A DNA stretch of 64,000 nt from Vanilla planifolia (GCA_023846275.1 CM043869.1:35180737-35244736); one strand, 5' to 3'; counted from the stretch's first letter, positions 42,001-52,615 are shown. Made by a program: numbers and translations. The notes: a model not told the origin generated them from the letters alone.

Positions 42001-42930
42001 AAGAATTTAAGTTGTTTTTATATTAAGACTAAGCAAAGATTTTTTTTGTAAAATTATTTGAGATTTAATATTATTTAAATATTTTTAATGTCTAGATAAC
42101 TTGAATTATTGAATTTAGGTTGAGTTGGTTGAGATCAATTTGATAATGCAAAAGATTTATATAAATATTTTGCTTTGTGTGAAATTGAATTTGATTAAGT
42201 CTTAAATTTGTACAATTCCACTCCCCTCCTCTTTGTGAAAATTATATCTTCTTTTGGCACAACGCTTATTGCTAAAGTTTTTTTTCTTTGAGAGTTCTTC
42301 TCTTCGAGTTTTCTCATTTTTTTCTCTTTTGTTGATGAGCAATAAGTGATATCATGAAGATATAAATTTAATAGATTTTATTTGCCTCCATGATGATCAT
42401 CACCTTAGAATCCTTCTTCATTAGCATTCTTCAAACAATTTTACTCATAAGATAAATATTGATTTTTTTTACCAAAAGATTCCAAACCTTTCTCAATATT
42501 AGTAGATTGATTAAATATTTCAATGTTGTATTCACCAAAATTTATTTTAAATAATTTATAATTACATTTAAAAAAATTTGTACTCGAATCTCTAGCCTCA
42601 TTTCTACATATTTTATTATCAGTTTCATTCATATTTCTTTTTTAAAGTTAAGCATATATACTCTTAAGTTTGTTGTATGAGATAAGTGCATAATTCTTTG
42701 ACAATGTGTGAAATCACTTGGGATGTGCATTCATTAATATGTGCTTTTTATTTCCTTTCCATCAATGTTTCTCTTACGACATGAGCATCCTATTTGAATC
42801 AAGTTTCATATTCTAAACTTGATAGGTTGCAAATAAGTGTCAAACATATTTTCAACAAAAAAAGCTTTTATTTAATAGTGGTGATTTCATGATAGATTAT
42901 CCCTTAGACAATATAGTGTGAAGTAAGATG

Positions 42931-42935
42931 GGTTG
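42931..42935. repeat. Target site duplication GGTTG, left copy
   Basis: Exact match to 50345-50349, abutting the 5' LTR. Confidence 0.88.
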
Positions 42936-43215
42936 TGTAACAGCCCTAGTTTTATCTTATATTTTTTATAGAAAGAGCTCTGTGAGACGAATCCAACGAT
43001 GTTTAATTTGTAATTTTCGGAGCTCTAATGAATAAATTATGAATTTTTGAAGATTTGGGATAAATTTGTAACGTAGAGGATAGATCTGTAATTTTTAAAT
43101 GTCGGCTTAGTTCAAATCCGATTGGCGGAGGATATATTTGCAAATATAAAATTTAGAAGGGGTTTTCTGCAAAAACGTGGTTCACGAACCAAGGCTTATC
43201 AGTTTCGACCGCGTT

Positions 43216-43222
43216 TATAAAA
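43216..43222 (+). promoter_or_regulatory. LTR TATA box
   Basis: TATAAAA followed by GGCCG. A start about 30 bases downstream would place almost 1.95 kb of LTR sequence in the RNA leader before the primer site. Confidence 0.65.
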
Positions 43223-43659
43223 GGCCGACCGAGGTGCGTTTGGAAAAGCGCTTCTGCGAAAAACGGCGGCGAAGAGTTACCGGAGTGCGACGGCGAGATT
43301 TCGGAGAAATATCTTAAAGAAGTTTCTGCACGCTACATTAACATCCAACGAGGATTCCGGGAGCATTGGACGCGACAGTAACGGCCGGCGAGGATTTCCG
43401 GCAAGCGACAGTGAAGGCCGGCGAAGGCTTCCGTAAGGTAAAAAAATATTTTTTTTATTCGTCGTTAGGGTTATTTAATTTTCCGGTGGGCGGGGGAGAC
43501 CGAGAGGAGGAAGCCGAGCCGGATTCGGTCGATTCAGCATATGAAACAGCCGATCCAGCGCCGGCGAAAGATTTCGGCTTCGCCGGACGCGAGAGAGAGG
43601 GGGGACTGCGTGAACCGGTCCAGGCTTTGGACCGGGTTACGCCGTTGAACCGGATGCGG

Positions 43660-43930
43660 AGGCGCGCGGTCCAGCACTTCGAGCGCGCGGTCCAGCGCCC
43701 AGCGCGTGCGGTCCAGCACGCCGAGCGCCCGGTCCAGCGCCCAGCGCGCCCGGTCCAGCGCCCAGCGCGCGCGGTCCAGCGCGCCGAGCGCCCGGTCCAG
43801 TGTCGCGGGCGGTCCAGCGCCTGCGTAAGCCAGATTTATTTTTTTTGAAAATCCGTTTGGAAAAGCTTTTAGAAAGCTTTTTCTGCGCGGGCGGTCCAGC
43901 GCCGAACGTGCGCGCGGTCCAGCGGGCGGT
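43660..43930 (+). repeat. GC-rich GGTCCAG minisatellite in 5' LTR
   Basis: The core GGTCCAG(C) recurs ten times, at spacings of about 19-24 bases in its dense part (to about 43822), embedded in GCGC/CCAGCGC sequence. The identical array lies at 48809-49079 in the 3' LTR. It leaves frames open on both strands, with an AVQR-type repeat on plus and an ALDRA-type repeat on minus. Confidence 0.85.
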
Positions 43931-44460
43931 TCAGTGCCGCGTAAGCCCATCTTTTGGGATTAGTTTGGGGTGTGTTTGGGAAAGCTTTTAGAAAGCAGAA
44001 TTTTTAACTATTTGGGAATAATTTTTAGAAAAAGCAACTTTTGGCAAATAAACATATTTTAACTTGATTATGTTTGCACTATGGCCTTGTAGGACATCAA
44101 GAAAACCAATTAGAAGTTGACAAGAAAAATTTGGTACAACAAATCCAGGTAGAATAATTTTCTAACCCTGTGATGTAGCACGATATTATGTGTTTTTACA
44201 TGCTTTTCTTACTGTTATAGAATTTTGATTGTTGCATATGTTTATGGTATAAAAAGAAAGGAATATTATGGTGTGGATTATTTATGCATTTGCATGAAAA
44301 ACTGAAAAGAAAGAAATAACATAGAAAGAAAGAATATGATACAATATGCTAAAGAAAGAGATGAAACAATATGGCATGAAAGGACTTTTGATATGACATG
44401 GATTGATGTTTGGAAAATGACAAATAAAACAATGGGATTCCCAGAGAACATTATCCTCAC

Positions 44461-44667
44461 CACTAGGCTCAGCGTGTGGGATCGCAGGGTATCGATCTTC
44501 AGATCAGATATCTGCCTAGTGTTATGTGCTATGACTCCATGATGATTACACCAGGCTCAGCGTGTTGGATCGCAGGGTATGGTACCATACCTGCCTGGTG
44601 GCACTAGGCTCAGCGTGTTGGATCGCAGGGTATCGATCTTCGGATCAGATATCTGCCTAGTGTTATG
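44461..44667 (+). repeat. Three hairpin-forming direct repeats in 5' LTR
   Basis: Three copies of GGCTCAGCGTGT(T)GGATCGCAGGGTAT start near 44465, 44553 and 44607. The outer copies are bounded by CACTAGGC and GCCTAGTG, the middle one by CCAGGC and GCCTGG, so each can form its own stem. The middle copy contains the palindrome GGTATGGTACCATACC. The same set lies in the 3' LTR at 49610-49816. Confidence 0.82.
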
Positions 44668-45198
44668 TGCTTGGTTGGATGCCGGCTAGAGGACAGTCAT
44701 TGATGATTGGATCCAGAGGATAATGCGTCAAAGGGAATTGGGCCCGGTAATAAGCACAATATAAGGAACTTGCATTTCTTTATGACTTTCATTTGACATT
44801 ATCTTATATGTATGTATGACATTCATCTTTACTGTTAATGGTATTTGTTATGCCTTTTATTTTCTTGGTTAAATATGTGGATTTATCTACTGAGATTTAT
44901 AAAATCTCATTTAGTGCTTACATCACAGGACATGAAACCACTACACCGAGAACTGGGAATGATGCTGTTACAGGAGAGCCCTTTCCAAGAGATGTGTGAG
45001 AGGGAAAATTTTAGTGTGATTAAATGTTTAAAAACATGTCTTTATATATATACTTTGGATTTTGAATTAGTGTTTGTCTTACCGTCGGGTCCCCACCTTT
45101 GGTTTGTTTATTTGTCCTCACTTAAATGCTGTATTTGGCGACTCTGATGATAACTTTGTGACATAATGGTATTAGATGTCGGTGGGGGCTTGACAAGG

Positions 45199-45210
45199 TG
45201 GTATCAGAGC
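45199..45210 (+). other. Primer-binding site (initiator tRNA-Met type)
   Basis: TGGTATCAGAGC, three bases after the end of the 5' LTR. This is the usual plant primer-binding site complementary to the 3' end of initiator methionine tRNA. Confidence 0.92.
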
Positions 45211-45534
45211 TTTGGTTTAGAAATAGGTGAGAAATGTGAGTGAGGACACCAGCACATCATATACATTTGCATGTTTAGTGATACTTTTTGCTTAAATGCT
45301 AGTTGTCAAATATCTTCTATGGTTTGCAGGATTGCAATATATCTCAAACCATAGAATGATCTGAATTTGGAAATATAAATAAGGGTAAAGAAAGATAGTG
45401 ACAAGGAGATACGCAACAGGAATTAGCACAAACTTTAGTCTCTTTGTTGCAATCAATTGGAAGCACTGGTAGTCATAGAGGAGAGGCATCTATCGACTTG
45501 GTGGTTGACTAATTTCAGCGGATGCATCCTCCTC

Positions 45535-46090
45535 CTTTTGTTAGGGAAGAGGATCCTATAATTGTTAAAAAATAGCTATAGCACATGAATATTATCTTTG
45601 AAAGGGACATTGTGCCCAACTGACAGAAAGTTAGCTTTGGCAGTTTTGGTACTAAAAGATGCTGCCAGACTATGGCGGAGTTCTTGATATAAGCTTCAAT
45701 TTTCTAGCCGACCAATGAAAGACATTTCTTGGGAAGACTTCACAAAAGAATTTGAGCAATGGTATACGCCTCTATCAATCAAAGCTAAAATAAGGAAAGA
45801 ACCGAATAATCTCAGGCAAGAAAATCTATCAGTTACTGCATATGAAATCAAATTCTCCCACCTAGCGAAATATGTACCCTAGTTAGTAACACCTGAAGAA
45901 CAACGATGCTACATGTTTCGACGAGGCTTACGGGATGAAATTCGGGCAGCTTTAGTAGCCGTTCGAACAATAAACTATGTGGAGTTACTAGAGCATGCCC
46001 ATACGTTTGAGCTGTAACTTAGTTTGCTAGTAGTGAGCAAAGAAGAAGAGAAGAAAAGATTTGATCATCTAAAGTCTAAATTCATATTCA
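45535..46090 (+). pseudogene. gag remnant of the Tekay/Del-like element
   Basis: Reading through stops gives a recognisable Ty3/gypsy gag (retrotrans_gag) segment: an LKDAARLW motif near 45650, then SWEDFTKEFEQ from about 45730, LRQENLSVTAYE and FRRGLRDEIRAAL. In the frame starting at 45721 there is a TAG at 45880-45882 and a TAA at 46015-46017. Upstream (about 45560-45690) the frame shifts and carries more stops. The TAG sits where relatives have glutamine (CAG). The C-terminal zinc knuckle is not present. Gag would form the virus-like particle, but this copy cannot encode an intact one. Confidence 0.85.
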
Positions 46091-46275
46091 CAAGAAAAAG
46101 AGGTAGTCTTAGTTTTTCAAGAGAAGAAACATTCAAGATATAGTAGGTTCAGACCATTGAACCAAGCACTAGCAGAGCTAGTTTGAGTTCAAATGGAATG
46201 AATAGATATGAGAAATATTAAAAAATGACATAAGGGGAGAATGTAGATCAGAGTCTATCCGACCAATCCATGCCA

Positions 46276-46470
46276 AGATTGGTTGTGTGAACATAAAGTA
46301 AAAATAGATTGTTATGAAAAGAGAATTGAAATCCCAATCCCGGGAGAAAATAAAATAATCTATTTTGGCCAAGGAAGAAAAATTCCTATCATAACTATGC
46401 TCAAAGCTCAGAAACTATTGAAGAAAGGATATGCTGGATGTCTTGTTTCCATTGTGGACTTGGATAGATA
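46276..46470 (+). pseudogene. Protease C-terminal fragment
   Basis: Only the part after the catalytic site survives: a DWLCEHKVKIDC motif from about 46279 leads into the linker before reverse transcriptase. The catalytic D-S/T-G segment and the region joining it to gag are missing, so a deletion lies between about 46090 and 46270. The fragment ends at a TAA just after 46467, in the linker. Confidence 0.7.
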
Positions 46471-47375
46471 ATTTGATCAACCCTCAAAAGTACCAATAGT
46501 TAAAGAATATTTGAATGTCTTCCCAGAGGAATTATCAGAGTTACCCCCAAATAGAGAAATTGAATTTGAAATTCAATTGATTCCTGGTGCTGAGCCAATT
46601 TCAAAATCTCCTTATCGTATGGCACCTGCTGAACTACAAGAAGTTAAAATACAACTACAAGAATTATTAGACAAAGGATTTATTAGGCCAAGTGTCTCCC
46701 CATGGGGAGCACCCATCTTATTTGTGAAAAAGAAGGACGGTAGTCTTCGTATGTGCATGGACTATCGAGAAATCAATAAAATCACCATCAAGAATAAATA
46801 TCCTTTGCCTCGGATTGATGAGTTGTTTGATCAGTTACATGGAGCAGTTGTATTTTCAAAAATTGATTTGTGATCTGGATATCATCAGTTAAAAATCAAG
46901 CAGGAAGATGTTCCAAAGACAGCTTTTAGAACTAGATATGGACATTATGAATTCTTAGTACTACCTATTGGGCTAACTAATGCACCAGCAACTTTTATGG
47001 ATTTAATGAATCGAGTGTTCAAGAAATATTTGGACCACTTTATCATTGTCTTTATTGATGATATCCTGATTTATTCAAAATCCTTAGAAGAACATGGTAC
47101 ACATTTGCATTTAACACTACAGACTTTTAGAGAAAACCAATTATATGCCAAATTCTCGAAATGTGAGTTTTGGTTATCCAAAGTCATTTTCTTGGGACAT
47201 GTCAGTGCAGAAGGAATTTCTGTGGATCCACAAAAGATTTCAGTTATCATCGATTGGCCAAGACCCACAACAGTGACGGAGGTCAGAAGCTTCTTGGGAT
47301 TAGCTGGATATTAAAGGAAATTTGTCAAGGGTTTTTCTCAAATTGTCACACTGTTAACCAATTTAACATGGAAGA
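46471..47375 (+). pseudogene. Reverse transcriptase domain with internal stops
   Basis: Typical Ty3/gypsy [18 protein letters not shown] opens the domain, followed by [41 protein letters not shown] and [13 protein letters not shown], then the catalytic FIDD at 47051-47062 followed by [15 protein letters not shown] and RSFLGLAGY complete the thumb. The frame is broken by TGA at 46871-46873 (before SGYHQ, where relatives have CGA arginine) and TAA at 47312-47314 (just after GY). The catalytic aspartates are intact, but no full-length enzyme can be read. The product would copy the element's RNA into DNA. Confidence 0.92.
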
Positions 47376-47379
47376 CTAA

Positions 47380-47850
47380 AAATTTGAATGAGATGTAGCT
47401 TGTGAAAATAGCTTTCAAATACTAAAAGAGAAATTAACTACAGCTCCAATTCTAGCAGTGCCAGAAGGAACAGAAGGTTATCAAATATACAGTGATGCCT
47501 CGTTGCAAGGGCTAGGTTGTGTACTGATGCAGCATCACAACGTAATTACATACGCATCGAGACAGCTTAAGGCACATGAAAAGAATTATCCTGTGCATGA
47601 TTTGGAGCTAGCAGCTATCATTTTTGCTTTAAAAATTTGGAGACATTACTTATATGGAGTTAAATGTATGATATTTACTCATCATCAGAGTTTAAAATAT
47701 ATCTTCACTCAAAAGGAATTAAATTTTAGGCAAAGACGATGGTTGAAATTTATTAAAGATTATGATGTGAAAATCACATATAATCCAGGTAAAGCAAATG
47801 TGGTGGCAGATGCTCTCAGTAGAAAGGCTAGTGCTAATAGTTTATTAACT
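47380..47850 (+). pseudogene. RNase H domain, frameshifted and with a changed catalytic residue
   Basis: Continues from RT in a different frame, with a TGA near 47387 where relatives have tryptophan. Motifs in order: IYSDAS (first catalytic Asp), [29 protein letters not shown] (catalytic Glu), [28 protein letters not shown] and ADALSRKA at the end. In THHQSLKY the usual aspartate of TDH is histidine, so the third acidic catalytic position appears lost. From about 47458 the frame stays open to 48012, beyond the domain. Confidence 0.88.
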
Positions 47851-47959
47851 ACTATCCCAGAAGAAAGACAAGTGATCTTTGAGATGGACAAATTGCAATT
47901 GGAATCTGAAATACAAAGAAATACGATGTTGTTAGCTCACTTATCTGTAAGACCAGATT

Positions 47960-48049
47960 GGTTAAAGTCTTGTGGCACGGTCAAACAGAAAGAGAAGCTA
48001 CATGGGAAGTAGAGACAGATATGATCGGTCGGTATCCAGAACTGTTCTA
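47960..48049 (+). pseudogene. C-terminal tail of pol; integrase deleted
   Basis: The frame that reads [16 protein letters not shown] ends RYPELF and a stop. In relatives this tail follows the integrase and chromodomain-like region. Here it follows RNase H after only about 110 bases, so the integrase (HHCC, DDE core and most of the C-terminus) is missing. The junction is near 47950-47970 and the tail is out of frame with the upstream reading frame. Confidence 0.8.
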
Positions 48050-48071
48050 AATTTCGGGACGAAATTTTTGT

Positions 48072-48083
48072 AAGGAGGGAAGA
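48072..48083 (+). other. Polypurine tract
   Basis: AAGGAGGGAAGA, one base before the 3' LTR. This is the plus-strand DNA priming site in reverse transcription. Confidence 0.85.
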
Positions 48084-48084
48084 T

Positions 48085-50344
48085 TGTAACAGCCCTAGTT
48101 TTATCTTATATTTTTTATAGAAAGAGCTCTGTGAGACGAATCCAACGATGTTTAATTTGTAATTTTCGGAGCTCTAATGAATAAATTATGAATTTTTGAA
48201 GATTTGGGATAAATTTGTAACGTAGAGGATAGATCTGTAATTTTTAAATGTCGGCTTAGTTCAAATCCGATTGGCGGAGGATATATTTGCAAATATAAAA
48301 TTTAGAAGGGGTTTTCTGCAAAAACGTGGTTCACGAACCAAGGCTTATCAGTTTCGACCGCGTTTATAAAAGGCCGACCGAGGTGCGTTTGGAAAAGCGC
48401 TTCTGCGAAAAACGGCGGCGAAGAGTTACCGGAGTGCGACGGCGAGATTTCGGAGAAATATCTTAAAGAAGTTTCTGCACGCTACATTAACATCCAACGA
48501 GGATTCCGGGAGCATTGGACGCGACAGTAACGGCCGGCGAGGATTTCCGGCAAGCGACAGTGAAGGCCGGCGAAGGCTTCCGTAAGGTAAAAAAATATTT
48601 TTTTTATTCGTCGTTAGGGTTATTTAATTTTCCGGTGGGCGGGGGAGACCGAGAGGAGGAAGCCGAGCCGGATTCGGTCGATTCAGCATATGAAACAGCC
48701 GATCCAGCGCCGGCGAAAGATTTCGGCTTCGCCGGACGCGAGAGAGAGGGGGGACTGCGTGAACCGGTCCAGGCTTTGGACCGGGTTACGCCGTTGAACC
48801 GGATGCGGAGGCGCGCGGTCCAGCACTTCGAGCGCGCGGTCCAGCGCCCAGCGCGTGCGGTCCAGCACGCCGAGCGCCCGGTCCAGCGCCCAGCGCGCCC
48901 GGTCCAGCGCCCAGCGCGCGCGGTCCAGCGCGCCGAGCGCCCGGTCCAGTGTCGCGGGCGGTCCAGCGCCTGCGTAAGCCAGATTTATTTTTTTTGAAAA
49001 TCCGTTTGGAAAAGCTTTTAGAAAGCTTTTTCTGCGCGGGCGGTCCAGCGCCGAACGTGCGCGCGGTCCAGCGGGCGGTTCAGTGCCGCGTAAGCCCATC
49101 TTTTGGGATTAGTTTGGGGTGTGTTTGGGAAAGCTTTTAGAAAGCAGAATTTTTAACTATTTGGGAATAATTTTTAGAAAAAGCAACTTTTGGCAAATAA
49201 ACATATTTTAACTTGATTATGTTTGCACTATGGCCTTGTAGGACATCAAGAAAACCAATTAGAAGTTGACAAGAAAAATTTGGTACAACAAATCCAGGTA
49301 GAATAATTTTCTAACCCTGTGATGTAGCACGATATTATGTGTTTTTACATGCTTTTCTTACTGTTATAGAATTTTGATTGTTGCATATGTTTATGGTATA
49401 AAAAGAAAGGAATATTATGGTGTGGATTATTTATGCATTTGCATGAAAAACTGAAAAGAAAGAAATAACATAGAAAGAAAGAATATGATACAATATGCTA
49501 AAGAAAGAGATGAAACAATATGGCATGAAAGGACTTTTGATATGACATGGATTGATGTTTGGAAAATGACAAATAAAACAATGGGATTCCCAGAGAACAT
49601 TATCCTCACCACTAGGCTCAGCGTGTGGGATCGCAGGGTATCGATCTTCAGATCAGATATCTGCCTAGTGTTATGTGCTATGACTCCATGATGATTACAC
49701 CAGGCTCAGCGTGTTGGATCGCAGGGTATGGTACCATACCTGCCTGGTGGCACTAGGCTCAGCGTGTTGGATCGCAGGGTATCGATCTTCGGATCAGATA
49801 TCTGCCTAGTGTTATGTGCTTGGTTGGATGCCGGCTAGAGGACAGTCATTGATGATTGGATCCAGAGGATAATGCGTCAAAGGGAATTGGGCCCGGTAAT
49901 AAGCACAATATAAGGAACTTGCATTTCTTTATGACTTTCATTTGACATTATCTTATATGTATGTATGACATTCATCTTTACTGTTAATGGTATTTGTTAT
50001 GCCTTTTATTTTCTTGGTTAAATATGTGGATTTATCTACTGAGATTTATAAAATCTCATTTAGTGCTTACATCACAGGACATGAAACCACTACACCGAGA
50101 ACTGGGAATGATGCTGTTACAGGAGAGCCCTTTCCAAGAGATGTGTGAGAGGGAAAATTTTAGTGTGATTAAATGTTTAAAAACATGTCTTTATATATAT
50201 ACTTTGGATTTTGAATTAGTGTTTGTCTTACCGTCGGGTCCCCACCTTTGGTTTGTTTATTTGTCCTCACTTAAATGCTGTATTTGGCGACTCTGATGAT
50301 AACTTTGTGACATAATGGTATTAGATGTCGGTGGGGGCTTGACA
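48085..50344 (+). repeat. 3' LTR (2260 bp)
   Basis: Same length as the 5' LTR and no difference found on reading. It ends TTGACA directly before the GGTTG duplication. Its TATA box is at 48365-48371. Confidence 0.95.
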
Positions 50345-50349
50345 GGTTG
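50345..50349. repeat. Target site duplication GGTTG, right copy
   Basis: Exact match to 42931-42935, abutting the 3' LTR. Confidence 0.88.
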
Positions 50350-52290
50350 TACCATGGATTAACTCTTTGGATATTAAACCAACTTAAGATCCCTTGCTCT
50401 AGTACACTTGTTAAACCTTAGTGCACTAAAGATGAAAGATGAATTAGAATTTTCAAAGAATTCAATCTTAGTAATAAGTTTAAAATGTAAGTTAATAATA
50501 AGTATACAAAGTAATATAAAATAGCAAAAAGTAAGGAGAACCCAAATCGATATTTGTATGATTGAGCATCATCCTTGGTCCTATGTTAAACTCCAATAGA
50601 CCTTTCTTGAGCCAAAAAAATCTACCCTCATTTGCTAACATTATCGAAGAAATCTCTTAAAACTTACTTTTGAGAATGAAAGGAGTAGAACACAAGCCTA
50701 ATCACTGTAATAAAAAGCTTAAGAATAGACTTTAGATAAATACTATAATAAAATTAATTAAAATATTTTTTAATAAATTTTACAGTGAAAGATACTTTAT
50801 TACATTCTTATCAAGTAAAATAAAATTACACATAAGTCTAAAGTTAAATATGAAAAAAAATGGCTCAAGAATTGTTAAAAGTAAATGCATAGATTGTTTT
50901 TACATTTTTCTCTTAAATAGTCTTGCCATCTTTTAAATGAATCTATATGAAGTGTACATTTATAGCTAAAACATAAGACAAAATATCATATATATATCTC
51001 TTATATAAATTTTGTCCAAAGATCAAATTATTTATTATTTAGTCATAATAGTTATTTTAATTCTTTTTAGCTTTGATATACAAACCCTTAAAATATTATT
51101 TGTTAATGCCACATTTCATATGTTAAGTTTTGAGTGAAACTTAAATGAATATTACAACATGCATATTATATGTGAGCTACTCATATATATCATCTATATT
51201 ATGTGTAGGTATCTTATTTAGTCAAAATAAATGATTCTAACCATTTTTTAGAATATATATAAAATTTATTGTTAATAAAACTTTATGAATTTTATCAAAG
51301 ATGCATATTTTGTATTGCTTTAAAGTATTGCAAAAAGAACATTTTATTTTTACTCATTTTTGTAACTTTTACATTAGTAAGAAAGCATCTAAAGTTATTA
51401 ATTGTACTCTCCTAAGCATGAGCTCAATGCATTAAATTTTGTTCATATCATATGAAACTTCACATGAATAATGATTCTAAGTATATGAGTTTTACAATAT
51501 TAAGGTATTTTTTTTTTTATAAATATTATGTATCATGGTATATAATAGTCCCAATTAGATTAAATACAAAAGAGATTTTTTTACTCAAAATTAGGTTAAA
51601 ATGTTAATTTTGATTTTAAATTTATATTTATAATTATTATATGCATAAAATAAAATTGATATTAATATTGTAGATCATGATCTCATTTTCTTTTGTTATG
51701 CGGGTGCATACCATATTTCAAGGTAATAGGGAAGTAAAAGTATTCTCATACCAATCACATTTGTTACTTATTTATAAAAAATATATAGACATAACTTGTT
51801 ATCATAAAAAATATAAATTACTCATATAGGTTCATAAGACTATAATATTTAATTTATGAGATTATTGATGATATATGATGTTACTAAATGAAACATGCAT
51901 AACTTTATAATTATGTACATTTAGTATCCATATAAAGATAAATTATATACATATTATTTCATTTAAAAAGACATCAAAATATACACCTATTTTACATATT
52001 AATACTGTGCATTTATTTTATAATATTTTTTAAATTATAATTACTAAAAAATCAAGTTAATGAAACCAAATTTGTTTATACAATTAGATTTAATAATACT
52101 AATTCTAATAAGATATTTTTTTGTCTATCTTTGATTTAGTTTAATTTAAAAAATATAATTATTTTAATAAATATTTTACACACTTTCAAAATTATCTCAT
52201 TTAAAATGATCATATACATGTGTTTTATATATTTATATATATATACACACACACATATACATAAATCAAAAAAAGTTTTATCAATTAAAC
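50350..52290. other. AT-rich intergenic DNA, no gene recognised
   Basis: No recognisable gene. A short TA/CA-rich stretch lies near 52226-52262. Confidence 0.55.
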
Positions 52291-52370
52291 ATTAAACGGG
52301 GACCCGGTCTCGCCAGATCGATCCCTTTTAGAACAAACCCCAAGGAGCTGTCCTGCTTCTTTATGCAACT

Positions 52371-52378
52371 CCACGTCA
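52371..52378 (+). promoter_or_regulatory. ACGT-core (ABRE/G-box-like) element
   Basis: CCACGTCA, about 330 bases upstream of the DRM/ARP start codon. A second ACGT core, CCACGTAC, lies at 52585-52592. Such cores bind bZIP factors and are common in ABA-responsive promoters; function here is inferred. Confidence 0.4.
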
Positions 52379-52615
52379 TCCGTCCGTGGTTACATCAACG
52401 GCAAAAGGTCCTTTCCCAAAAATGCTGGCGTACCGTAGTTCCACACACTAAAAAAACACCTGTACGTATCTCATTGAATCAATCCTTGGAAGAAAAAAAG
52501 ATTTGTACAGTCTCATTTTGCACGATTATTAATGTAGATGGAAGACGCTGATCACTCAGAGCCAACCTTCATCCGTAAGACCAACCACGTACCCCGTCCC
52601 TCTTTCTTTTTTAAA

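Larger units (their letters stand above)
31340..42930. other. Long AT-rich intergenic DNA, no gene recognised
   Basis: No recognisable coding domain over 11 kb. It contains a TA microsatellite at 33220-33265, a distinct block at 34390-36010 and CT-rich runs near 37940-37970 and 38629-38642. A pyrimidine-rich CCACTCCCCTCCTC stretch near 42220 recalls the region after some copia 5' LTRs but is not enough for a call. Confidence 0.5.
42936..45195 (+). repeat. 5' LTR (2260 bp)
   Basis: Runs from TGTAACAGCCC to GGGGGCTTGACA. A TATA box (TATAAAA, 43216-43222) precedes a GC-rich leader, a GGTCCAG minisatellite (43660-43930) and three hairpin-forming repeats (44461-44667). Possible splice sites lie within it, for example an AG/GACATCAAG acceptor at 44092/44093 and a CCAG/GTAGAA donor at 44148/44149. 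The open frames 43366-43848 plus and 43534-43950 minus reflect the minisatellite and are not called genes. Confidence 0.95.
42931..50349 (+). mobile_element. Defective Ty3/gypsy (Tekay/Del-like) LTR retrotransposon
   Basis: Complete insertion: GGTTG target duplication, 5' LTR (42936-45195), tRNA-Met-type primer site, 2889-bp internal region, polypurine tract, 3' LTR (48085-50344), GGTTG. Both LTRs are 2260 bp and looked identical on reading; every overlapping open frame recurs at an offset of exactly 5149. The internal region runs gag remnant, protease C-terminal fragment, reverse transcriptase and RNase H, then jumps to the polyprotein's last residues. Protease active site, zinc knuckle and integrase are missing. 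Domain order (RT before the integrase tail) marks Ty3/gypsy. The RT motif wording and the WE...RYP.LF-type C-terminus suggest the chromovirus Tekay/Del lineage; the lineage call is from memory of family motifs. It cannot make its own integrase, so it is non-autonomous. Confidence 0.93.

Noticed and set aside
42210..42240. Pyrimidine-rich stretch recalling sequence after copia 5' LTRs
   Set aside because: Too short and unspecific, with no LTR boundary or copia protein motif nearby.
43366..43950. 160- and 138-codon frames on opposite strands, repeated at 48515-49099
   Set aside because: They are products of the GGTCCAG minisatellite inside the LTRs, recur identically in both LTRs, and show no protein family.
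42931..50349. Endogenous pararetrovirus (caulimovirid) as the source of the reverse transcriptase
   Set aside because: LTRs, target duplications, tRNA primer site, polypurine tract and the pol C-terminal tail all indicate a Ty3/gypsy retrotransposon.
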